Below, one piece after another: positions 35,843-45,450 of a DNA stretch of 64,000 bases. The stretch lies in the NCBI GenBank assembly GCA_020635055.1, contig JACKAN010000010.1, positions 62,001-126,000 on the forward strand. Direction: 5' to 3'. The notes under the pieces are model-generated. The model was not told where the DNA came from. It did no database searches and saw nothing but the letters and a program-made list of their open reading frames with translations. This stretch comes from Pseudobdellovibrionaceae bacterium. GTDB lineage: Bacteria > Bdellovibrionota > Bdellovibrionia > Bdellovibrionales > UBA1609. The translations under genes were made by a program, and so were the position numbers. Each line of letters begins with the position of its first letter. Position 1 is the first letter of the stretch.

Positions 35843-37846
35843 TTAACCTGTTAAACGCTCTTCACCCAGTTGCTCTCGAATCATTTCTCTCCAAGCTTCG
35901 AAAATCATTACCATTGCTAAAGTATCTAATTCACAATATTTAAGAAGGGCTTGCTCTAACTCCCTCTTTTCATAGTCCGAAATTTCAGAAAATTGGATTT
36001 TCCCATAAGCGGTTAAAGCTGCACCGCCATTTGCAAGCTCATTTTCTTCGCTTAATAATTCAATGTTTTTATCAGACACATCTTTGAAAAGTTTTGGGAG
36101 TTTTTTATACGGATCAACAACTTCACCATTAACGATCTCAATCCATTGCCAATCTTTAAAGTTAAGGCTTTTAATTCCCCCTGAAGCCCCATATACAGGC
36201 TTAGAATACTTGTTCTGAAGATACTTAGACGAATTAAGTATTGCTGGAAGAACATATTTTATAGAATTAGACCCATTCGTTCTGGGGTTGTAATAATATC
36301 TTTTGACCAGCTCCCAAAGATCAACCATATTTCTTGAACCTTCCCACTTTTCAGAGCTTGAACCGACTGATTTCGTAATCAATTTAATAAAATCACAAAG
36401 TTCGCTTCTGTCTGGAATGGGTGAAGGATCTTGAATTAATTGTCTATAGATAAGGTTTAAATAAGTATTTTCGTGTGGGGCATACCTTAGAATTGTACCA
36501 GAATCATTCTCTAACTGGCCTTTAAGACTTCTTAAAAAATCATAGTTTGGGAAAAAGCCTTTTTCTGTATTTAAAAACTGTCCCTCGTGCTCTACAGTTC
36601 CATTTTCGTGTACTATATGATGAGAAAACTGAAATGCAACTCCCTCGTATGGTTTTCTGCCTTTATGAAAAGGAATGGCAACGGCTGTCGTTTCAAAATC
36701 AATAAAGTGCAAGGGGTACTTCCACTTCTTCATAACCAGCTTTAAGCCTTCAAAATCGAAGAATGGCTCAGTTTGCCCCTTCAAAGCTAACTCCACCTGT
36801 AGCCACTGTCTTTCACTTGCTGATATTCCAGGCTTTCTATCGTCTCTGGGATTTATATCTGCCTCACTCACATCAGAAAACTTAATTTTGCCCTCAGAGA
36901 TAAGCTTTTCTTTACCCCTGAAGTTCCAGATCTCAAGAACATTCTTCTCCTCAAAATCTTCACTACTCCATCCAAGAGATTCAGACCAACATTCTTTAAA
37001 TCCGCTTTTAAAGCTTTGCTTCTCCTCATCCGCAGAACACTTAAATTCACAGTGAGCACATTTTGATCCAATATCTGATTGTATCTTCTTATCTGCTTCA
37101 TAGTTGTTTGCTAAAAACTCAATTTCTTCAAAAAAGCTTTTCTCTCTAGAATCTTTTGAATCCTTGCCATCATATATAAGGCTGATTTCATCATCTACAG
37201 AAACCTGAATCAAAATCTTCTGCTGTAAATCTTCCTTGCTAAGGGTATTTGAGACTTCAATTCCTTTTCTGTTGTTTGATCTAACAATTTTAAATTTTTG
37301 GTTCAAACCATCAACAGGACAGGTTGCATTTTTATCAACTAACATTAAGTGACTGCTGATTGTTGAATCTGGAAACGCACTTTGGAGTACATATTTTTGA
37401 AAGGCTATATCATAAAGGTATTCTTTCCACTCAGCTTTAACAGTTCCATTTTTGTTTAAAAATGACTCTTCTTCATCTTTGTCATAAGACTTTGCTTTAA
37501 CCTCAATTAATTCAAAATGGTTTCCGTTTTTTACAAGCACATCTATGCGAATAAAAAGATTTTTAAACCTGATCGCTGGCTCAAAAATTATGACATTTTC
37601 ATTTTTTAGAAGATCTTGAGTCTGTCGTTCTGCCTCTTCATAATCCAAAGATGTAATATCGTGTCCGCCTGGAAAATAGCATTTTGCCAGCTCACCAACT
37701 TGGTATCCGCCCTCAGCAAGAGCCGCTAGGAATGAATCATCGAGCTTTTGGTTCGGATACTCTTTTTTGTTTGTATAAAAGAGCTTAGTTGGACATTCGA
37801 TGCCGAGTTTGAAACGTGATTTAGTTAAATATCTTATTTTTTTCAT
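35843..37846 (-). CDS. DUF2779 protein: PD-(D/E)XK nuclease plus DEDD-like exonuclease
   Basis: 667 residues in two parts. N-terminal: Asp102, Glu115 and Lys117 (IDVLV..., LIEVKAKS) form a RecB/Cas4-like PD-(D/E)XK site. Cys18 and Cys263/Cys266/Cys270 (CPTKLFY, CAHCEFKC) are arranged like the Fe-S ligands of Cas4/AddB nucleases. C-terminal: HFIDFETTAVAIPF (Asp383, Glu385) and a late CELDTLAM fit a DEDD/RNase H-like exonuclease, the DUF2779 region. It lies 13 bp downstream of the helicase gene. A DNA end-processing role in defence or repair is inferred. Confidence 0.82.
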   Translation of the reverse strand: MKKIRYLTKSRFKLGIECPTKLFYTNKKEYPNQKLDDSFLAALAEGGYQVGELAKCYFPGGHDITSLDYEEAERQTQDLLKNENVIIFEPAIRFKNLFIRIDVLVKNGNHFELIEVKAKSYDKDEEESFLNKNGTVKAEWKEYLYDIAFQKYVLQSAFPDSTISSHLMLVDKNATCPVDGLNQKFKIVRSNNRKGIEVSNTLSKEDLQQKILIQVSVDDEISLIYDGKDSKDSREKSFFEEIEFLANNYEADKKIQSDIGSKCAHCEFKCSADEEKQSFKSGFKECWSESLGWSSEDFEEKNVLEIWNFRGKEKLISEGKIKFSDVSEADINPRDDRKPGISASERQWLQVELALKGQTEPFFDFEGLKLVMKKWKYPLHFIDFETTAVAIPFHKGRKPYEGVAFQFSHHIVHENGTVEHEGQFLNTEKGFFPNYDFLRSLKGQLENDSGTILRYAPHENTYLNLIYRQLIQDPSPIPDRSELCDFIKLITKSVGSSSEKWEGSRNMVDLWELVKRYYYNPRTNGSNSIKYVLPAILNSSKYLQNKYSKPVYGASGGIKSLNFKDWQWIEIVNGEVVDPYKKLPKLFKDVSDKNIELLSEENELANGGAALTAYGKIQFSEISDYEKRELEQALLKYCELDTLAMVMIFEAWREMIREQLGEERLTG

Positions 37847-37859
37847 AACTAAACGACAC

Positions 37860-40800
37860 CTATTGATCTTGAATTGATTTTAGAATTTCTACGAACTCGC
37901 TGTATTGAATCCCAGTATTTTCATAAAACCAATTGGCTGAATATACTTTCTTTTCAATTAATTTATTTAATGCTTTGCTTGCCCATATTGCTTGCTTTGG
38001 AGATGGAACTTCAGAATTCTGAACTATCTTACCAACCGAGTATGCCAACCTCTTTTCAAATGAATTTAAGCTTTCATTTTTACAAATCTCAAACCAATCG
38101 GAACTTGGGATTTTAGAAATCAACTTTTCAAGTGAAAAGTCACCTTTCAAGTCCTCAAGATTATAAATTTCTTGGCTGTCAACGGCTCTCACGTCGTGGT
38201 CAGGAGAAGTAAAATTTCTGGCCACCCTCTCTAGGATCTTTTGACGAGATTCAATATTTTCACTCTCTACTGCTATATCTACCTTTATTGCCGCGTTTCC
38301 TTCTGTTCTATTTCTAGGAGATTCTTTCTTATCAAGAACATTCTTCCTGAACCCCCATGTATTCGCTTTAGACTTTCTATCTTCAGATATTGGGTTTGCA
38401 TCCCATTCCTTTTTAATTTCACAAGCTTTACTGATTATGCGTCTTCTTAAATCAGAATCCTGTTCATTGTTAATCACTGTAGATGGTCCAAGACGTTCTA
38501 TTCCTAGATCCTCAAGCTCTGATATGACCCTTTTCATAGCCTTTGCAGGTGAACGGTAGTATTCGCTACCTCTAATTCTAATAAAGGTCCATCCTAGTCT
38601 TTCTAAGACCATTTGCCTCTGAATATCATCATATAGCTTCTCCTGTGGATGATAGCGATCTCCATCACATTCAACTGCTACTCTCTTATTCTGCCCCTCA
38701 ACAACTATATCAATCCTGTATGCACCGACGGCCCACTGAGGCTTTAACCTATACCCCTCATTTATAAGATCTCTTATAACCAATTTCTCAAATGGTGATT
38801 CCGCTTCTCTCTGGGCAGACTCCAACGCATTTGACTTAGAATTTGGGTCAAGAGCATGTTGGATTAGCCTCAACCTTAAATCGCCTGGCTTTAAGTCAAT
38901 ATCTGGGTTTAGTGAATGAACTACCCATAACTGATTCTTTGCCCTTGAAACTGCAACATTGTATCTTTTCTTATACTGCTCTGATTGCACTATCCTTAAA
39001 GGCGGATCATCACAAATGTCTACCATAGACAATAGGACAACATCTCTTTCATCTCCTTGAAACTGGGATGGGTTTCCACACAGAACTTTATGCTTGGAAT
39101 ATTCATCTGGAGTTAATCTATGTTGTAAAATATTATCAATATAAAAAGCCTGCTGATGTCCAACCAAAGACATTACACCTATCGACGCATTTTTATATTC
39201 ATCTGTCTGAATCATTGCACACACAATAGAAGCTATCTCTATTGCTTCAATCTGATTAACCTTGCCTCTGTAGTCTGCAGCTTCCACTCTATGGAGAACC
39301 AAATGCTCAGAATAAGGGCTGTCTGAAGCTTCTCGAAGAGGCTTAATCTCTCCATTATAAGAAAGAAAATTGCTAAACTGAATAATACTAGGGACACATC
39401 GAAAGTGTTCAACAAGCCTAATTGTTTCCCCAAAAGACTGCTCGGCAATATCGTAAACTGACGTTTTCCCATCATATAACATCTTATTTGGTATATCCTG
39501 CAAAAGTTCATCAATTAATGCTTGAACTTTCCCAAGCTCTTGTCCGACTGCATCTGGAGTTACTTGCTCTTTATCTCCAACAATTATTACTTTCTTTGCA
39601 ATCGCAAAAGCTACTAAAGAGGTGATATCACTTTGACTTGCTTCATCTAAGATAATTACATCAAATTTCGTATTTACCAGATCAAAACTTTCGAATACTC
39701 TTGCCAGTGGCATAATCCATACAGGCACAGCATCTTTACATTTTTTCAGAAGCTTTCTAGCTTCCTTTTTTCTCACATTATCCAGCTTTCCTCGACCTGA
39801 CTTTGTAAGTTTATTTTGAAGCTGCTGCCAGCCAGTCAAAGCCTGTCTTTCCTTTAATCCAGTTCGATTGAGCTGCTCTCTCCAAGCCATTTTTTCAACG
39901 TAGCTAGCATTTATTTTCTGAAGCTCATCTTTACTATGCTTAATGTTCCTTTGTACTTCAGCATAGTCTTTTGACAATCTTTCATCTAGTTCTTGTGACC
40001 ACTGTCGAAGTTCCCAAGCCGATGCGAGATCACCAGGCAAGGATTTTCCACCATGAACTCCCTCTCTGTCGCCAATTGCAGCCGCCCAACCTGGAGCAAT
40101 ATTTCCCAGTTTTTCTAAAAGATTTACTCTCACTTCATAAATGTCTTTCTTTGAACTTAATAGAATCAAGGAGTCGTAAGCTTTCTTATATCTGTCAATC
40201 TCATGTGAGAGAATTCCATCTCTTAAATCTTTTAAGAAGAAGTTAAAGCTCGCTGGCTTATTACTTTCTAAAGAGATCTTTTCTAAAACGGCCTGTTTCT
40301 TTGTCTCCAAAACATTTTTTCTGATCCAAAATATTCGACTTTCAACGGATGGAATAATTACGCCATCAATTATATTCAAAAGCCTCTCAAGGTGACTATT
40401 TACGTTTTTTTCGAGCGAGTGTTGTTGGAACGCAAACTCTAGATCAAAACCAAGGGACTTCAAAGATGACTCTATTGCAGACCAAACATCTTCTTTCCAA
40501 TTTGTAGCAAACTTTAATGCTTCAACATCCTTTTTAGCCTCTATCTCTGGAGAGGATTCACCTAATTCCTTACAGCCGATGGGAACCATTTGTCTATTCC
40601 ATCTGTTTCTCAATTTTTTCCGTAAAATATCTGTTTCCATCAATGCTAATATTGATTTGAAATGTTCTGTATTTTTTGGAGGCCTTTCTTCAACTGAAGA
40701 ATTTTTTAAAATTTCTTTTAGAGAGCTATTAAATAACTTAGAAAAATAACTAATAGATTTTCCATCATTAAACCTTTCAACAAGGTCCCTTACGGCCTCC

Positions 40801-42884
40801 ACATGTTCATTAGACCAATTAAAATCTAGGCAAGGTCCATACTCTAAAATAATTTCTTTCCTCGTTGCAACTTTAGCTGTTGTCTCCTCTATTAACTCAA
40901 TAAGTTTTCTCCAAGACTCAAGGTGTTCCTCTCCTAACTGTGAATCTTCAAAAATGCTCGACAACCACTTATTTGCCGAGATAATTGACGAACATTCTTT
41001 TAGGCTATCTAATATTTTTTCAAGACCGTCTATTGTCTGAGAATTCGAGTGCCAATAAACCTGATAATCTTCCAAGAAAGAGGATTCTACTTTTTGATAA
41101 CTCTTCACCAACTCATTAAACTCAATTGGATTAAAAAGATCATCCTTATCAATCAAGCCCTCTTCAAGGCAGCGTTCTTCATCTTGGCTAATAATTTCAT
41201 TCGTTCCATACAGCTCTCTTAACTCTTCTTCGCTTAGAGGAAGAGGTGTGCCTTGTTCCAAATAACCAGGAATCCACATTTTTTCTTCAGAAGCTTCCTC
41301 TACATATTTTGCAGCCTTCGAAGGAGATATTCCTTTTCCTGCTACAACAATGTCAGTGTATTCACTTTTTCTAATCTCTAATGCTTCATTTTCAAAGTTT
41401 TCAATTTTTTCTTTTAAAGAAATTCGTCGATTATACAGCTCTTCAATTTCTCTGCTTAATGAATCACTATCAACACGAGATAAATAGCTAACTATTCCAT
41501 TAACAGATTCTTTTAATTGGGCTTTGCTTTCAACATCATTATCGAGAACACTCACGCACAAAGGCTGCAAGGGACGAGCAACTTTCTCTCTTACAACATT
41601 TAATGCTTTTGCGGTGTGACTAGAGACTAAGACAGTTTTCCCATTAGCAAGCAAATGACCTATCACGTTTGCTATTGTGTGTGATTTACCAGTTCCCGGT
41701 GGGCCTTGAACTAAAACAGATCCAGTTTGCTCAAGCTTATTTATTACTCGTTCTTGTTCTTTATTCGCGGGACGGGTTAATAGTAAATCAACACTCTCTT
41801 CTTTTTCAAGTGAACCTAAGTCAAAATTACCCTCCTGGGGAGAAGAACCATTGTCAGATGAGATCTTTAATTCTTTACTCTCTTCAACCCCAACAATTCT
41901 AAGTAGTGCATCAGGAAATGATTCAATCTTGTCTACGGATTCAACTAAATTACTAAGTGACTCCATGAAGCCCTGCGTTCTGTTCCCCAAAAACAAAACT
42001 GGATCTCTATAAATCAATGGATTGTTACAGCTTTCTAAATTTTTGCTTTCAGATAAGAATTCTCCATCTGAAAAAAATCTTTGAACAACATATTTAAAGA
42101 ATGAATCTGCCACGCCATCCGCTAGAGGATGTGGGTCAGAGTTAGAAAGCTCATTTTTTGAATCTAAAATAGCTTTACCATCTAATTCATGGTATCGAAA
42201 TAACGCCGAGTACAATTCTATTGGATCATCCGTTTCTCGGATTATGAACTCTGGGATAGTTGAATTAAACTCTAACTCAACTTTTTTTAAAAGAATTGGA
42301 TGGTTAACCATGCCTTGAGCTGAAGGCCAAACCAAATGCCCATCTGCCAAATACATTTGATATTTTTCAGATTCTCTTTGTATCTGTGCTTGAAGTTTAA
42401 ATAAGTCACTAAATACCTTTGACGCCTCTCTTACCGGATATTCAGCTTTAACCCATTCATCTCGGCTCGCTTTCCATTCATCAAAGCTATTCACTCGCTT
42501 TTGATCATCTTCAAATTTGACAGTTTGAGTTTTTCCCTCTTCATCTATGATATTTTTTGCATCGAGAGAAACAGCATCTGAGTTTAAACTTTCCCAACCT
42601 CCGACAACCCAATCTTTAATGCTTTCAGGAGGATTTGGACATGGCGTTTCTTTTGGCCGTCTTACTTTAAGCACGATATTATCTGACTCGTTGGACTCTT
42701 CCGAGTCGGCATACCCAAATCTCTCTACAGTAGGATACAACGGCAAATTTGAAAACTTTAACACCCAAGGATACTTCTCTATATCGGATACAGGAGGTGT
42801 TCGCAGTTTAGTTAATTCTTGAATATACCTAAACACTTTGCGAATTTTATTTTTGCCAATGTCGTGCTGTTTGCTTTCAGACAA
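37860..42884 (-). CDS. Large SF1 helicase with C-terminal Vsr/MTES_1575-like nuclease
   Basis: 1674 residues, starting with TTG 42884 behind GGGAG. Walker A is VLVQGPPGTGKSHT at about residue 393; about 680 residues of largely helical insert follow. Walker B is VIILDEASQSD (about 1076), then IIVGDKEQVTP and the motif VI-like YNVAVSRAKNQLWV (about 1311), the AAA_11/AAA_12 Upf1-like SF1 set. Residues about 1365-1442 form a Vsr-like nuclease (RIDIVVEGQNKRVAVECDGD, YHPQEKLYDDIQRQ, WTFIRIRG). Such proteins occur in defence islands. It is first in the operon with the DUF2779 and Mrr-like genes. Confidence 0.88.
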   Translation of the reverse strand: MSESKQHDIGKNKIRKVFRYIQELTKLRTPPVSDIEKYPWVLKFSNLPLYPTVERFGYADSEESNESDNIVLKVRRPKETPCPNPPESIKDWVVGGWESLNSDAVSLDAKNIIDEEGKTQTVKFEDDQKRVNSFDEWKASRDEWVKAEYPVREASKVFSDLFKLQAQIQRESEKYQMYLADGHLVWPSAQGMVNHPILLKKVELEFNSTIPEFIIRETDDPIELYSALFRYHELDGKAILDSKNELSNSDPHPLADGVADSFFKYVVQRFFSDGEFLSESKNLESCNNPLIYRDPVLFLGNRTQGFMESLSNLVESVDKIESFPDALLRIVGVEESKELKISSDNGSSPQEGNFDLGSLEKEESVDLLLTRPANKEQERVINKLEQTGSVLVQGPPGTGKSHTIANVIGHLLANGKTVLVSSHTAKALNVVREKVARPLQPLCVSVLDNDVESKAQLKESVNGIVSYLSRVDSDSLSREIEELYNRRISLKEKIENFENEALEIRKSEYTDIVVAGKGISPSKAAKYVEEASEEKMWIPGYLEQGTPLPLSEEELRELYGTNEIISQDEERCLEEGLIDKDDLFNPIEFNELVKSYQKVESSFLEDYQVYWHSNSQTIDGLEKILDSLKECSSIISANKWLSSIFEDSQLGEEHLESWRKLIELIEETTAKVATRKEIILEYGPCLDFNWSNEHVEAVRDLVERFNDGKSISYFSKLFNSSLKEILKNSSVEERPPKNTEHFKSILALMETDILRKKLRNRWNRQMVPIGCKELGESSPEIEAKKDVEALKFATNWKEDVWSAIESSLKSLGFDLEFAFQQHSLEKNVNSHLERLLNIIDGVIIPSVESRIFWIRKNVLETKKQAVLEKISLESNKPASFNFFLKDLRDGILSHEIDRYKKAYDSLILLSSKKDIYEVRVNLLEKLGNIAPGWAAAIGDREGVHGGKSLPGDLASAWELRQWSQELDERLSKDYAEVQRNIKHSKDELQKINASYVEKMAWREQLNRTGLKERQALTGWQQLQNKLTKSGRGKLDNVRKKEARKLLKKCKDAVPVWIMPLARVFESFDLVNTKFDVIILDEASQSDITSLVAFAIAKKVIIVGDKEQVTPDAVGQELGKVQALIDELLQDIPNKMLYDGKTSVYDIAEQSFGETIRLVEHFRCVPSIIQFSNFLSYNGEIKPLREASDSPYSEHLVLHRVEAADYRGKVNQIEAIEIASIVCAMIQTDEYKNASIGVMSLVGHQQAFYIDNILQHRLTPDEYSKHKVLCGNPSQFQGDERDVVLLSMVDICDDPPLRIVQSEQYKKRYNVAVSRAKNQLWVVHSLNPDIDLKPGDLRLRLIQHALDPNSKSNALESAQREAESPFEKLVIRDLINEGYRLKPQWAVGAYRIDIVVEGQNKRVAVECDGDRYHPQEKLYDDIQRQMVLERLGWTFIRIRGSEYYRSPAKAMKRVISELEDLGIERLGPSTVINNEQDSDLRRRIISKACEIKKEWDANPISEDRKSKANTWGFRKNVLDKKESPRNRTEGNAAIKVDIAVESENIESRQKILERVARNFTSPDHDVRAVDSQEIYNLEDLKGDFSLEKLISKIPSSDWFEICKNESLNSFEKRLAYSVGKIVQNSEVPSPKQAIWASKALNKLIEKKVYSANWFYENTGIQYSEFVEILKSIQDQ

Positions 42885-43158
42885 TACTATGCTCCCAAAT
42901 GCGTAAAATCACGACTTTTTATCGGCTATTTTTGCCTAAAAATTTATGCTAATCCTGAAAAAACTAAACAGCATTTATAGATCAAACTAGACTAACGGCT
43001 TAGTAAAAAAATATTTCTGAAATACTTTTCTGTGGTTAACAAAACTCCTATTTTATTAACTACAGTATAAGTCTTTAATTTTTCAGGTGAAAACAGTTAG
43101 AGTAAATCTCTATATTTACGATCATAAAAAGCTAAATTAATAAATTTTGCTGGAAAGG
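42885..43158. other. Promoter region of the helicase operon
   Basis: About 270 bp, AT-rich, no gene. It must contain the promoter for the minus-strand helicase-DUF2779-Mrr operon; no clear -35/-10 pair or palindrome stands out. Confidence 0.35.
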
Positions 43159-43485
43159 CTACGCTTCTACGCCATAGGCATTAAGAACTTTTCGTAGCTC
43201 ATCATCACCTTTAGCAAGCGGTACAAGCTCGTCAGAAGCCTCCTGAAAGCACTTCTTGATATAAGACACCCTGAGGCTCCTTAACGCTTCAAAATCGCCA
43301 GAAACGGGCTCTGGAAGAATATAGTCTAGATACAGAATTCCAATATCAGATTGTAAAGTTCGTATAATTTCAGCTCGTCCTAACCAATGCTCTAGTTCAT
43401 AAAAATATTCTTCCTGGGTCATACTACTTAATATTGATTTGAGCTGTTTCAATTTCTTTTGGATAGTCCAAATTGAGTTGTTCAT
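43159..43485 (-). CDS. Small protein of unknown function
   Basis: A 108-residue acidic, helical protein (IWTIQKKLKQLKSILSSM near the N-terminus) with AGGG before the ATG. Not recognised. It is in the minus-strand row of small genes from 45994 down to 43159, which looks like plasmid or phage accessory DNA. Confidence 0.5.
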   Translation of the reverse strand: MNNSIWTIQKKLKQLKSILSSMTQEEYFYELEHWLGRAEIIRTLQSDIGILYLDYILPEPVSGDFEALRSLRVSYIKKCFQEASDELVPLAKGDDELRKVLNAYGVEA

Positions 43486-43521
43486 AAACCCTAAATGGGT
43501 TATTGGGCTTTTTGCATGCTA

Positions 43522-43803
43522 TTACTCAGTACTTTCTTTAATCAGTTTCGAAATATAATCAACAGCCATCTCAGCGTAGTCAGTTCGATAAACAAATTCT
43601 TTAATTCTATGACTTAACTCTTCCATATTTTTGATATGAACCAACTCTTCGATAAGCTCATCGGGAAAAAGAAAAAACTGCCTCTCTAGCTGAGAATACA
43701 AAATTATTGCTCCCAATTTATTGTCATACCCAATGAATCTCAAGCCATAGTAATTATGGTGTGATGACTTAAGATATTTATCCAGTTTATTTTGACTCAT
43801 CAT
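43522..43803 (-). CDS. Small protein of unknown function
   Basis: About 93 residues from ATG 43803 (AGGA upstream; a second ATG follows directly). RFIGYDNKLGAIILYSQLER suggests a small alpha/beta fold. It overlaps the preceding gene by 17 bp, so the two are translationally coupled. Not recognised. Confidence 0.5.
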   Translation of the reverse strand: MMSQNKLDKYLKSSHHNYYGLRFIGYDNKLGAIILYSQLERQFFLFPDELIEELVHIKNMEELSHRIKEFVYRTDYAEMAVDYISKLIKESTE

Positions 43804-44011
43804 CAAAGTCCTTTTTCTTCAAACCCAATTCACATCTTAGATTTAAACGAAGAAAATCAACCATCCTAGCAATATTCTTTGCTAAGTTTTCGGAACCGTT
43901 TTCCTTGCACAAATATTCTAATTCTTTCAATTCACGCGATGCCTTATTGCAACGCTGAATACACTCAACCTGAAGCGGAGTAATATTCTTTTTTTTAGTT
44001 ATTTCACTCAT
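43787..44011 (-). CDS. Small helical protein of unknown function
   Basis: 74 residues with AAGGAG before the ATG. It contains regularly spaced cysteines (VECIQRCNKASRELKELEYL, CELGLKK) in a predicted helical setting. Not recognised. Its 3' end overlaps the next gene. Confidence 0.5.
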   Translation of the reverse strand: MSEITKKKNITPLQVECIQRCNKASRELKELEYLCKENGSENLAKNIARMVDFLRLNLRCELGLKKKDFDDESK

Positions 44012-44108
44012 GGAACTGATCTCCTTTTAACTTTAAATGGAAAAAATAATCTCAAATAAGATAAAAGAGATGAAATTGTTTATTAGGAGATGGCATTTCC
44101 CTTTTTTG

Positions 44109-44285
44109 TCAGCTCCCAAGAGCTTTGTTAATTTTCTTAACCAGCTCATCTACCTGTTTTGAAAGACGACTAATTTGTTTATTAGCCTTTAGGATATTTT
44201 TAGAAGACTTTGTAGGTTGACGTTTTCGTTCGCACTTATCGTTTAGTAACGCATCCACCTCTTTCTGAGTTAATCTCACTTTCAC
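44109..44285 (-). CDS. Small coiled-coil protein, GTG start
   Basis: A 58-residue reading frame from GTG 44285 with GAGG 8 bp upstream. It reads KVRLTQKEVDALLNDKCERK near the start and ends with a heptad-like ANKQISRLSKQVDELVKKIN, a probable coiled coil. It is too short for routine calling but has a good ribosome binding site and fits the row of small genes. Not recognised. Confidence 0.5.
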   Translation of the reverse strand: MKVRLTQKEVDALLNDKCERKRQPTKSSKNILKANKQISRLSKQVDELVKKINKALGS

Positions 44286-44311
44286 TTTGAACCTCGATTC
44301 AAATGAGTGCT

Positions 44312-44623
44312 TTAATGAAACTTAGGATTGCTTTCGGAACCCGTTACCCCTTTTGTCCAGGCTGCCTTAATAAAGGGGTCAACTCTGTCTTGGTAGATCT
44401 TCTCACAATCTTTTGTCCAAAGATTTTCGGTTTTATGAAGTTCCCTGAGTCGTAATTCGCAGATAAAGCACATAAAATATTTAGCAACATTTTGAATTGC
44501 CTTCGCTGATTCGTGTGAAGGACATTCAATCTTAAACCTCATACCAGTTGCTTTTGCTACCTCCATCAACTTTAGATAGAGTTCATTTAATTGCTTTTTA
44601 TTAGTTATATCTTCTATGAACAT
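44312..44623 (-). CDS. Small protein of unknown function
   Basis: 103 residues, with GGAGAGG before the ATG. Two cysteines (ECPSHES and FMCFICELR). It overlaps the upstream membrane protein gene by 10 bp. Not recognised. Confidence 0.5.
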   Translation of the reverse strand: MFIEDITNKKQLNELYLKLMEVAKATGMRFKIECPSHESAKAIQNVAKYFMCFICELRLRELHKTENLWTKDCEKIYQDRVDPFIKAAWTKGVTGSESNPKFH

Positions 44624-45117
44624 AACCTCTCCATTTTTTCCCTCACTTGCTCACACAAATGAATTTCTTTTTTTTGAATTTCTTGATTTTTTAACCTATT
44701 TTTAACTTTATCCGTGTATTTGAAACCTGAACGAAAGCCATTTTGAAACCCCTTGTTGTAAGCGTCTTGAAGGCTCAGGGGCTCTTGACTTCTAACAACA
44801 GAGTCTCTCAATTGAGTTCTTTTGGATACGTTATGACGAGCCTTTTCTTTGGCTTCATAAACTTTCGCTAAACGCTTTCTTTCAGAAAAACAAAATAATT
44901 CAATTTTCATATCTCTGAGGCTAGTTACTACACATCTAGTGCACCACAATAAAAGAGGCACTAAACTAGATGCCAAATAAACTAGAGCAAACTTTTTTGA
45001 AGGGTTTATTGAAAACACTAGGCAGTTAGGAATAATCGTGACAAAAAGAAATGCGAGTACCCTCCAGCCAATTGAGAATAATGACCGAAAAAGATATCTA
45101 AGTACAATTTGAAGCAT
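44614..45117 (-). CDS. Membrane protein with cytoplasmic charged tail
   Basis: 167 residues: two predicted membrane helices in the first 60 (GWRVLAFLFVTIIPNCLVF and FALVYLASSLVPLLLW), then a long basic helical tail (RKRLAKVYEAKEKARHNVSK; FQNGFRSGFKYTDKVKNRL). GGGAG precedes the ATG. Function unknown. Confidence 0.55.
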   Translation of the reverse strand: MLQIVLRYLFRSLFSIGWRVLAFLFVTIIPNCLVFSINPSKKFALVYLASSLVPLLLWCTRCVVTSLRDMKIELFCFSERKRLAKVYEAKEKARHNVSKRTQLRDSVVRSQEPLSLQDAYNKGFQNGFRSGFKYTDKVKNRLKNQEIQKKEIHLCEQVREKMERLCS

Positions 45118-45231
45118 AAGGGCTCCCTTTAAAAGCCCTCCTATCTACATCTTCAGTATATAGCATATAACTTAGAACTGCCAAACTTCAGGTTTTCTAA
45201 AAGAAGATCGTAGCACTACGATACAAAAAAT

Positions 45232-45450
45232 CTACTTTTTATAAATTAAGTGCCCAAACGAAAGGGCACAAAAGGCGAATAAAAGCAGGTCAATTTGACT
45301 AATCAAAATATTTTGTCGCCCGAGACTAATGATAAATGGAGTAATCGGAAAAAATAGACTGAGGACAAATAAATGTGAAAATCCAACGAATATCCAAAAA
45401 ACAAACTCCAATAGAACAGTTGGCTGTGGATACTTATACTTTGTTCTCAT
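45232..45450 (-). CDS. Small two-helix membrane protein
   Basis: About 72 residues from ATG 45450, chosen because it reduces the overlap with the upstream gene to 17 bp and directly precedes two membrane helices (VLLEFVFWIFVGFSHLFVLS and QIDLLLFAFCALSFGHLI). A longer frame to 45549 would overlap the DNA-binding gene by over 100 bp. Not recognised. Confidence 0.45.
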   Translation of the reverse strand: MRTKYKYPQPTVLLEFVFWIFVGFSHLFVLSLFFPITPFIISLGRQNILISQIDLLLFAFCALSFGHLIYKK

